Source of the DNA: Paracoccus aminovorans | GTDB taxonomy: Bacteria; Pseudomonadota; Alphaproteobacteria; Rhodobacterales; Rhodobacteraceae | Direction of reading: 5' to 3' | Assembly: GCF_900005615.1 (NCBI RefSeq) | Contig: NZ_LN832559.1 | Coordinates: 1,084,837 to 1,148,836, forward strand | DNA length: 64,000 nucleotides | In this document: in pieces, positions 57,363-64,000 of the stretch | Layout of the letters: the number at the start of each line of letters is the position of its first letter | How positions within the stretch are numbered: position 1 is the stretch's first letter | Notes under the pieces: model-generated | Seen by the model: the letters and a program-made list of their open reading frames with translations, nothing else | Database searches by the model: none | Told to the model about the DNA's origin: nothing | Position numbers and translations under genes: made by a program

Positions 57363-59090
57363 ATGCTTCAAGGCAGCGAAATCCTGACCACCGCTCAAAT
57401 GCGCGCCATCGAATCCGCCGCCATGGCCAGCGGCCGTGTCACCGGCGCCGCGCTGATGGAGCGGGCGGGCGCTGCCGTGGCCGGGCAGATCCGGCTGCGC
57501 TGGCCCAAACTGGGGCGGGCGGTGGTGCTGTGCGGGCCGGGCAACAACGGCGGCGACGGCTATGTGATCGCGCGGCACCTGCAGCGGGCGGGCTGGCAGT
57601 TGCGCGTGCTGGGTATGGACAACGCTCCCGGCCCGGACGCGGCGCGGATGAAGGCCGAATGGCTGGCGCTTGGCTCGATTCTGCCCCTGACCGAGGATAA
57701 CCTGCGTGCCGGTCCCGGTGCGGATGTCTATGTGGATGCGATCTTCGGCACCGGCCTGACCCGCGCGCCCGAGGGCGAGATCGCCGCGATCCTGGCCCAT
57801 CTCGGCGGCTCGGGCGGCGATTGGGCGTTCTTTCGCGAAAGGCTGGTGGCGGTGGATTGCCCCAGCGGCTTGTGTCTCGACAGCGGCGCCTTTCCGGGTC
57901 GGCCGCGCCGGTCTGGCGACCACGACTTGCGCGCCCGCCTGACCGTCGCCTTCGAAAGCCCCAAGCCGGGGCATCTGTTGGAGCGCGGGCCGGAATGCTG
58001 CGGCGAGCTGGTCATCGCCGATATCGGGCTGGGTCCATGGCGGGTCCGCAATCTGAACGAGGACGGAACTCCGTCGAGGGGCATCCGCTATGCCACCATC
58101 CAAGCCATCTGGCCCGATTTCGCCATTGCCGATTCTCGCCGCGATCCGATCATGGATGGGAAGCGGGCGCGGTGGCTGCGCAAGCAAGACGGCGGCGACC
58201 ATAAGTTCAGCCATGGTCACGCGCTGATCCTTGCCGGCGGCGTGGCGCGTGGCGGGGCCGCGCGCCTGTCCGCCCGCGCCGCCCTGCGGGCCGGGGCCGG
58301 GCTGGTGACGCTGGCGCCGCCGGCCGAGGCGCTGCCGGAACATGCCGGCCCGCCCGATGCGCTGATGCGCTGGGCCATAGACGATCCGGCCGAACTGCGC
58401 GACATGCTGGAGGACCGCCGGATCAACGCGCTTTGCATCGGCCCCGGCTGCGGCATCGAGCGCGCCGCCGCGCTGCTGCCCGCTATCCTTGCGACCAAAC
58501 GGGGGGTGGTGCTGGACGCCGATGCCCTGACCGCCCTGTCCACTGATCCCGACCTGATGGCGCTGCTGCATGAGGATTGCGTGCTGACCCCCCACGCGGG
58601 CGAGTTCGCACGCGTCTTTCCCGACCTCGCGGCCCGCCTCGAACATCCGCGCCCGCCGGAACTGACCCGCGATGCCGCCGCGACGGATTGGACGCGGATG
58701 GGGCGGCATTTGATGGAGACGGAAGCCTATCACGAGGAACTGGCCCAGATGCGCGGGCCGCTCTATTCGCGCCTGGACGCCGCCCGCGATGCGGCAAAGC
58801 GCTGCGGTGCCCTGGTCCTGCTGAAAGGCCCCGACACGGTGATCGCCGCCCCGAACGGCCAAGCGCGGATCCATTCCGCCTTCGACATTCCCTGGCTGGC
58901 CACGGCGGGCGCGGGCGACGTGCTGGCCGGGATCATTGCCGGCCTGCTGGCTCGCGGCCTGCCGGCGCTGGACGCGGCCGGGACCGGCGCCTGGCTTCAC
59001 GCCCAGGCCGCGCGCCAAGTCGGCCCCGGCCTGATCGCCGACGACCTGCCCGAGGCGTTGCCGGCCGTGCTGCGCGGGTTGCAGGCTTGA
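57363..59090 (+). CDS. nnr: bifunctional NAD(P)HX epimerase/dehydratase
   Basis: 575 residues. It repairs hydrated NAD(P)H: the N-terminal YjeF_N domain epimerises and the C-terminal kinase-like domain dehydrates using ADP. The N-terminal part has VLCGPGNNGGDGYVIARHL and YVDAIFGTGLTRAP. The C-terminal part has DHKFSHGHALILAGG and the ATP/ADP site TAGAGDVLAGIIAGLLARGL. Around residues 130-260 a longer-than-usual linker separates them. It is divergent from glnB. Confidence 0.94.
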   Translation: MLQGSEILTTAQMRAIESAAMASGRVTGAALMERAGAAVAGQIRLRWPKLGRAVVLCGPGNNGGDGYVIARHLQRAGWQLRVLGMDNAPGPDAARMKAEWLALGSILPLTEDNLRAGPGADVYVDAIFGTGLTRAPEGEIAAILAHLGGSGGDWAFFRERLVAVDCPSGLCLDSGAFPGRPRRSGDHDLRARLTVAFESPKPGHLLERGPECCGELVIADIGLGPWRVRNLNEDGTPSRGIRYATIQAIWPDFAIADSRRDPIMDGKRARWLRKQDGGDHKFSHGHALILAGGVARGGAARLSARAALRAGAGLVTLAPPAEALPEHAGPPDALMRWAIDDPAELRDMLEDRRINALCIGPGCGIERAAALLPAILATKRGVVLDADALTALSTDPDLMALLHEDCVLTPHAGEFARVFPDLAARLEHPRPPELTRDAAATDWTRMGRHLMETEAYHEELAQMRGPLYSRLDAARDAAKRCGALVLLKGPDTVIAAPNGQARIHSAFDIPWLATAGAGDVLAGIIAGLLARGLPALDAAGTGAWLHAQAARQVGPGLIADDLPEALPAVLRGLQA

Positions 59091-59138
59091 AATTACCCCT
59101 CGCATGCAGGCGGCGGCTTTGCTAGATAGCGCGCTGTT

Positions 59139-59223
59139 GCGGGTGTGGCGAAATTGGCAGACGCACCAGATTTAGGTTCTGGCGCCGCAAGGCGTGGGGG
59201 TTCAAGTCCCTCCACCCGCACCA
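59139..59223 (+). tRNA. tRNA-Leu, anticodon UAG
   Basis: An 85-nt cloverleaf with a 7-bp acceptor stem GCGGGTG / CACCCGC and encoded CCA. The D arm is GCGAAATTGGCAGACGC, and the anticodon stem-loop CCAGA-TTTAGGT-TCTGG gives anticodon TAG. A class II long variable arm CGCCGCAAGGCG marks it as leucine, and the T arm is GGGGG-TTCAAGT-CCCTC. Its 3' end borders a decayed integrase, typical of an attachment site. Confidence 0.97.
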
Positions 59224-60008
59224 TTTTGAAATCATACGATAATTATACGGCTCTCGCAATGATCTCGGTGCGCGAGTTGCTTGGTTTGGACACGAATTTT
59301 AGCATTGTCGCATTCCGTCCCCGTTCTGTCCTCGACGAGTCTGCGCAGCCTTTGAGACTCGCTTCCGGCTGGCTTGCGACCGATATTCCTGGACCATCGT
59401 CAGCGTCTTGTGTCCGGTGAGGGACTGGATTTCCGTATCGGAGCCGCCTCGGCTGGCCGCTTGGCGGTGGTGTATCGCCATCCATGGAGCATCAGCCTAT
59501 CCATCAGCCGCGGACAGATCCCTGCTCGAAGAAGATGAATCGGGTCTGCGGACCGGAGGGTCTGCCGCTTCTCATTCATGGGTGGTGGATCCAACCGATC
59601 GCTACAACAGTCTGCTGCGTTTGCACCTGCGAGGGGGAAGAGCGTTCGTATCGCTCGCTAAGAGGTGCCGATCCTGGTCGATTTGCTTGCCTGCGTCCCA
59701 TCGCATCCGAACTGACATGTTTTGTCTGGGTGATTCGCGTCCAGCCTGCCTGTCGCGGGCGGCTTTGCGACCGAAACCACACGAATCCGCCAGGAAACAC
59801 GCGATTTCGCACGTCCAGGATGAAATTCAATCCGATTCACCAGGTCTTAATATGTCCAATTTAGCCTCTGCGGCACTGCAGATGGATGGGCCAGCAGTTT
59901 CTTGCCGGATCGTGGTTCGGGCCTCGGCGCCATGGCGCCTAGGGGGTGCGCGCGAACTTTACCGGTGGAACCCGCTCGTGCTTAGCCCTGCCCCCGAAAG
60001 GAAACCAC
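59224..60008. other. decayed-element region between tRNA-Leu and the RTX-like gene
   Basis: About 785 bp of lower GC with short, interrupted frames. The only recognised content is the integrase remnant at 59299-59500. No second copy of the tRNA 3' end was seen, so the far boundary of any old element is unknown. The stretch probably carries the promoter of the RTX-like gene at its right end, but no clear -35/-10 could be picked. Confidence 0.6.
59299..59500 (-). pseudogene. tyrosine recombinase (phage/island integrase) remnant
   Basis: The reverse strand has HGWRYTTAKRPAEAA, which matches the HxxR box of tyrosine recombinases. After a one-base frameshift it continues EIQSLTGHKTLTMVQEYRSQ, with the GH box and the catalytic tyrosine, and on to ASRKRVSKAAQTRR and a stop at 59299. 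The N-terminal two-thirds and the first catalytic Arg are missing. It ends 75 bp from the tRNA-Leu 3' end, the normal place for an integrase. It is an eroded trace of an integrated element. Confidence 0.75.
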
Positions 60009-61190
60009 ATGCCCACAAACAACGACGACATCATCTACAGCACGTCCCTGAATGATCGCATCCTGGGTCTGGTCGGCGCGGATACCTTCTATTGGACGCC
60101 CAGCGGCCGGGACACCTTCATCGGCGGCGACCAGGGCGAGCGATACGACGCCAATCCCTATCTGGACCGCACCGGCGGCGACCAGTTGCACATCCAGGGC
60201 AACGTCGGTGCCCAGGTCCGCTTCGTCACCACCGAAGACGGGCTGGTCAGCGTCGGCGCCCATACCCTGAAATTCGAGGGGATCGAGCGGTTCTACGGCA
60301 CCAGCGGCAACGACACCATCCGCGGGGCCGGCGCCATGGTCACGGCAGAGCATTTCGGCACGCCCACCCACGGGCTGACCATCTATGCCGGCGCCGGGCA
60401 CGACATCATCACCGGCACCTCGATGGACGACATCCTGGACGGCGGCCCCGGCAACGATTCCATCTGGGGCGGCGCGGGCAACGATTTCATCCAGTCCTCG
60501 ACCGGCAACGATCTGATCTACGGCGGTGCCGGGGACGAGAACATCCGCTGGGGCCTTGGCGACGCCTATTGGCACAATCCGGGCAATGACACGATCTATG
60601 GCGGTCCCGGGCACGACCTGATCAACGTCTGGGTCTGGGAACACGGCGATGGCGACGGCGCGCGCGGCGGCTCGGTCAACATCGCTTCGACCCGCGCCGA
60701 CGGCGCATTCGCCGGCACCGCCACCGTCGGATCCAGTTCCGGGGTCTCGACCCTGCGCTTCCAGGGAATAGAACAAGGTTGGACGCATAACGGCAACGAT
60801 ACGGTGACGGGCGCGAATGCCAAGGTCACCGGCAATATCGGGTTCCAATGGAACACCCGCTGGGGCGACGACCGGCTGACCGGCAGCGCCGGCAACGACA
60901 CGCTGGAAGGCGGAGAGGGACGCGATACCATCGAGGGCGGGCGCGGCAACGACCTGATCTCGGCCAACGGCGAATTCTACAACTGGAACACGGCGGGCGA
61001 CGGCGATGTCGACACGTTGATTTTTCATGGCGGTTTCGGCCACGACACGGTGCTCGCCTTCGACGTCGGGCTGGACATCCTGCAGTTCGACCGCGGCATG
61101 AGCTACAGCGTCTCGGAGGTTGCGCGCGGCACGCTGCTGACCTTCAACACCGGCGACACCATCCTGCTGTCGAACGTTTTCGACTTCTGA
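60009..61190 (+). CDS. RTX-like calcium-binding repeat protein
   Basis: 393 residues with no signal peptide. Nonapeptide-type repeats occur in several blocks, among them GGPGNDSIWGGAGNDF, YGGAGDENIRWG, YGGPGHDLINVW and GSAGNDTLEGGEGRD with GGRGNDL (GGxGxDxxx). These form calcium-binding beta rolls of type I secretion substrates. The C-terminal part (DILQFDRGMSYSVSEV, then NTGDTILLSNVFDF) resembles RTX export signals. No catalytic domain was recognised. AAAGGAAACCAC precedes the ATG at 60009. No type I secretion genes are nearby. Confidence 0.82.
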   Translation: MPTNNDDIIYSTSLNDRILGLVGADTFYWTPSGRDTFIGGDQGERYDANPYLDRTGGDQLHIQGNVGAQVRFVTTEDGLVSVGAHTLKFEGIERFYGTSGNDTIRGAGAMVTAEHFGTPTHGLTIYAGAGHDIITGTSMDDILDGGPGNDSIWGGAGNDFIQSSTGNDLIYGGAGDENIRWGLGDAYWHNPGNDTIYGGPGHDLINVWVWEHGDGDGARGGSVNIASTRADGAFAGTATVGSSSGVSTLRFQGIEQGWTHNGNDTVTGANAKVTGNIGFQWNTRWGDDRLTGSAGNDTLEGGEGRDTIEGGRGNDLISANGEFYNWNTAGDGDVDTLIFHGGFGHDTVLAFDVGLDILQFDRGMSYSVSEVARGTLLTFNTGDTILLSNVFDF

Positions 61191-61195
61191 TCCGT

Positions 61196-61213
61196 CCGGG
61201 GGCATGCCCCCGG
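61196..61213. repeat. perfect 18-bp palindrome after the RTX-like gene
   Basis: CCGGGGGCATGCCCCCGG lies five bases past the stop of the RTX-like gene. It would form a strong stem with a tight loop but has no U-tract. It may be a transcript end or a small repeat unit related to the GC hairpins elsewhere. Confidence 0.5.
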
Positions 61214-61479
61214 CGGCTTCGCTGCGGAAGGGCGGCGCTATGCTGCGCCGCGCTTCTGACCGGATTCGCGACTGCGGCCGCCAGGTCGCGGCCACCCTCA
61301 TGCAACCGGAAAGAATCGGTACCTATGGGGCTGCATCGCGGCTAAATCCAGACATATCAACCGCCTGCCGCAGAAATCGGGCGGCGATGGGACCTGTCCC
61401 AAAGGTTAACTGGTCTCGGCACTGCTGATCGTTTTAATTGTATTCCATTGAACGGTCTCAATTTTCGGTTGGTGGTGCG

Positions 61480-61959
61480 ATGTTGATGAATGGTAAGACC
61501 CTGCATGTTTCCGTGATGGGTGCCGCGCAAGCGGCCGGCGATCTGGCCTTCGGCCATCTGCAAAGCTCGGGCATTGGAATTGACGGATTGGGCTTTTCTG
61601 GCTCGGTCGCGGATTGGTGCGAACTGGGCTTCTCGATCTGCGAAAGCTACCTGATCGAGGCGCAGAACCTGTTCCTCGAACGGGACCTCGGCGGTTTCCT
61701 CTCGATGGCCGAAGCGCAATTCGACCCCGAACTGGCCGGCGAGGTGCTGACCCATGCCAATGCGCTGATGGCGGGCGTGGCCTTCCGGCACCTGGCGGGG
61801 CAACTGCATCTGGTCGAGACGGCCGAGGAGGCCGACCTGAACTGGTCGACCGTGGCGAACCTGTGGCGCGCGATGAAGACCACGCAGGGCGACATGCGCC
61901 TGCCGCGGCTCGACGCGGGCTTCGAAAAGGCGTTGCGCGCCGCGATGCGGCTCAGCTGA
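61480..61959 (+). CDS. protein of unknown family
   Basis: 159 residues starting MLMNGKTLHVSVMGAAQAAG. It is mainly alpha helical with acidic and hydrophobic stretches (WCELGFSICESYLIEAQNLF, FDPELAGEVLTHANALMAG). No signal peptide, membrane segment or domain was identified. The ATG at 61480 is preceded by GGTGGTG; the frame opens at a TTG 14 codons earlier. It lies between the RTX-like gene and tex on the same strand. Confidence 0.6.
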   Translation: MLMNGKTLHVSVMGAAQAAGDLAFGHLQSSGIGIDGLGFSGSVADWCELGFSICESYLIEAQNLFLERDLGGFLSMAEAQFDPELAGEVLTHANALMAGVAFRHLAGQLHLVETAEEADLNWSTVANLWRAMKTTQGDMRLPRLDAGFEKALRAAMRLS

Positions 61960-62173
61960 GCCGCGGACCCGCCCGCCGGTGCGGGATCGGGCGGCCTTGC
62001 GTTGATGCGTCGCCTTGTCCGTGATCCGGCGCGGGAGCAATTGCCGGCGGCGGGTCGGTCCGCATGGCGACTTCGGCTCGCGCCTCTTGCACGAACCGGC
62101 GCTGCCCGAGGCGCTTGGCGTGCCGGCCGGGCTTCGCTATGACTGGCAGTCCAGGAAACAGAGGACGCCGGAA

Positions 62174-64000
62174 TTGGACGCAGCCGACCGCATTGCCCGC
62201 ATCATCGCCCAGGAAATCGACGCCAGCCCCGCCCAGGTCGCGGCGGCGGCGGGCTTGCTGGACGGGGGCGCGACCGTGCCCTTCGTCGCCCGCTATCGCA
62301 AGGAGGCGACCGGCGGGTTGGACGACACCCAGCTGCGCAATCTCGCGGAACGGCTGGCCTATCTGCGCGAGCTCGAGGCGCGGCGGGCGGCGATCCTGGA
62401 CCAGGTCAAGGCCCAGGGCAAGCTGACCGCCGATCTCGCCCGCGCCATTGCCGGCGCCGAGACCAAGGCGGCGCTCGAGGACATCTATCTGCCCTTCAAG
62501 CCCAAGCGCCGCAGCAAGGCGACGGTCGCGCGGGAAAACGGGCTGGAACCGCTGCTGCGTGCCATACAGGCGGATCGCTCGGCCCGGCCCGAGGACCTGG
62601 CCCAGACCTATCTCTCGGAATCGGTCGCCGATGCGAAGGCCGCGCTGGACGGTGCCCGCGACATCCTGGTCGAGGAACTGTCGGAAAACGCCGATCTGCT
62701 GGGCCTGCTGCGCCGGTTCATGCAGGCCGAGGCGGTGATTTCCGCAAAGGTGGTGGCGGGCAAGGAACAGGTCGGCGCCAAGTTCAGCGATTATTTCGAC
62801 CAGTCCGAGAAATGGGCGAGCATCCCCGCGCATCGGGCGCTGGCGATCCTGCGCGGCGCCAAGGAAGAGGTGCTGACTGTCGAGATCGCCCCCGAGCCCG
62901 AGACCGGTGCCGCCCGCGCCGAAGGCATCGTCTGCGCGGCCCTGGGCCGCCTGGGCGAGGGGCCGGGCGACGCCTGGCTGCGCAAGACGGCCGGCTGGTG
63001 TTGGCGGGTGCGGCTGTCGAACACCATGTATATCGAGCTGATGGCCGAGCTGCGCGCCCGTGCCCATGCCGAGGCGATCCGGGTCTTCGGCCGCAACCTG
63101 CGCGACCTGCTGCTGGCCGCGCCGGCCGGTCCGCGCCCGACCATCGGGCTGGACCCGGGCATCCGCACCGGGGTCAAGCTGGCGGCGGTGGACGCAACCG
63201 GCAAGCTGCTCGAAACCGCGACGCTTTACCCGTTCCCGCCGAAATCCGACCTGCATGGCGCCGAGGCCATGCTGGCCGCGGTGATCGCCCGACACGGTAT
63301 CGAGCTGATCGCCATCGGCAACGGCACCGCCAGCCGCGAGACCGAGCGCATGGTGGCCGATGTCCTGAAGCGCCTGCCCGCCGGTGTGAAGCCGCCGGTC
63401 AAGGTCATCGTCAGCGAGGCCGGGGCCTCGGTCTATTCGGCCTCGGAACTGGCCGCGCGCGAATTTCCGGGACTGGACGTGTCGCTGCGCGGCGCGGTCT
63501 CCATCGCCCGGCGTCTGCAGGACCCCTTGGCCGAACTGGTGAAGGTGCCGCCCGAATCGATCGGTGTCGGCCAGTATCAGCACGACGTGGACCAGCGCCA
63601 GCTGGCGAAGACGCTGGAGGCGGTGGTCGAGGACGCGGTGAACGCGGTGGGAGTGGACCTGAACACCGCCTCGGCGCCGCTGCTTGCGCATGTCGCCGGC
63701 CTGGGTCCGTCGCTGGCGCAGAACATCGTCGCCTGGCGGGACGAGAACGGCGCCTTTCCCTCGCGCGCCGCGCTGAAGAAGGTCGGCGGCCTCGGCCCGC
63801 GCGCCTTCGAGCAATGCGCGGGCTTCCTGCGCGTCCGGGACGGCAAGGAGCCGCTGGATGCCTCGGCCGTCCACCCCGAGGCCTATGGCCTGGCGCGCCG
63901 CATCGTCGCCGCCTGCGGGCGCGACATCCGCCAGATCATGGGCCAGCCGCAGGCGCTGGCCGGCATCCGGGCCGAGGCCTTCGTGGACGGCAGCTTCGGC
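62174..64000 (+). CDS. tex: Tex-family RNA-binding transcription accessory protein, C-terminus cut by window edge
   Basis: 609 codons are visible. Tex is a conserved nucleic-acid-binding protein. The N-terminal helical region (RIARIIAQEIDASPAQVAAA, ATVPFVARYRKEATGGLDD) is followed by the YqgF-like domain (TIGLDPGIRTGVKLAAVDAT, AIGNGTASRETERMV, VSEAGASVYSASELAAREF). The HhH region (VGVDLNTASAPLLAHVAGLG) comes next. The S1 domain lies beyond the window. The start is a TTG (MDAADRIARI) with GAGGA eight bases upstream; no in-frame ATG is near. Preceding in-frame sequence reads as protein-like but has no good start. Confidence 0.93.
   Translation, partial: MDAADRIARIIAQEIDASPAQVAAAAGLLDGGATVPFVARYRKEATGGLDDTQLRNLAERLAYLRELEARRAAILDQVKAQGKLTADLARAIAGAETKAALEDIYLPFKPKRRSKATVARENGLEPLLRAIQADRSARPEDLAQTYLSESVADAKAALDGARDILVEELSENADLLGLLRRFMQAEAVISAKVVAGKEQVGAKFSDYFDQSEKWASIPAHRALAILRGAKEEVLTVEIAPEPETGAARAEGIVCAALGRLGEGPGDAWLRKTAGWCWRVRLSNTMYIELMAELRARAHAEAIRVFGRNLRDLLLAAPAGPRPTIGLDPGIRTGVKLAAVDATGKLLETATLYPFPPKSDLHGAEAMLAAVIARHGIELIAIGNGTASRETERMVADVLKRLPAGVKPPVKVIVSEAGASVYSASELAAREFPGLDVSLRGAVSIARRLQDPLAELVKVPPESIGVGQYQHDVDQRQLAKTLEAVVEDAVNAVGVDLNTASAPLLAHVAGLGPSLAQNIVAWRDENGAFPSRAALKKVGGLGPRAFEQCAGFLRVRDGKEPLDASAVHPEAYGLARRIVAACGRDIRQIMGQPQALAGIRAEAFVDGSFG

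Noticed and set aside
59145..59420. Forward open frame starting inside the tRNA-Leu
   Set aside because: Begins within the tRNA cloverleaf and has no domain.
61952..63874. Reverse-strand open frame of 640 codons opposite tex
   Set aside because: Antisense to strongly conserved Tex motifs; composition is that of a shadow.

Overview
This 64 kb window is chromosomal DNA of a high-GC alphaproteobacterium. It belongs to the Rhodobacteraceae/Paracoccaceae and most likely to Paracoccus or a close relative. Supporting evidence is a circularly permuted two-piece tmRNA whose tag reads ANDNRAPVALAA, a chpT phosphotransferase gene, an olsBA ornithine-lipid operon, a dcw cell-wall cluster in alphaproteobacterial order, and a ScfR-type fatty-acyl-CoA regulator. 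The genus is an inference; the family-level call is firmer. Most of the window is ordinary core genome with dense genes, many of them coupled by ATGA start/stop overlaps.

Layout. 0-6.5 kb: partial enoyl-CoA hydratase, mutM, divergent ubiE-ubiB, a YmdB-like phosphoesterase and an SLC13-type transporter. 6.6-13.4 kb: olsBA, a small DUF3553 gene, chpT, an IS481 transposase remnant, an alpha/beta-hydrolase-like gene coupled to proA, the permuted ssrA gene, and an orphan polyamine-type binding protein. 13.5-17.6 kb: ppk2, metA with an upstream P-loop ATPase, and DUF2945, DUF488 and DoxX genes. 17.7-33 kb: the distal dcw cluster (ftsW, murG, murC, murB, ddl, ftsQ, ftsA, ftsZ), then lpxC, bamD and recN. 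Two uncharacterised reverse-strand genes interrupt the cluster between murC and murB.

33-39 kb: a valine-catabolic set (3-hydroxyisobutyrate dehydrogenase, 3-hydroxyisobutyryl-CoA hydrolase, acyl-CoA dehydrogenase, mmsA) with a divergent LysR regulator. These enzymes cover isobutyryl-CoA to propionyl-CoA. 39-43 kb: CBS protein, coaD, DUF2189 membrane protein, and a bactofilin/M23 peptidase pair. 43-50 kb: ScfR-like regulator with a double CTTTGCAAAG operator, MFS exporter, DUF486, dnaB, pyrE and pyrC. 50-57 kb: a small unknown gene, gap, an orphan fliG-like gene, purB, a frameshifted membrane gene, and glnA-glnB. 57-64 kb: NAD(P)HX repair enzyme, tRNA-Leu(UAG) with a decayed integrase beside it, an RTX-like repeat protein, an unknown gene, and tex running off the right edge.

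The least expected signals are a 55-70 bp inverted-repeat family with three intergenic copies (about 6.56, 12.25 and 48.15 kb), each just past the stop of a reverse-strand gene; the paired CTTTGCAAAG operator; the decayed integration site behind tRNA-Leu; and a FliG-like gene with no flagellar neighbours. I found no CRISPR array, rRNA operon, intact insertion sequence or complete prophage, and no clear novel multi-gene system.
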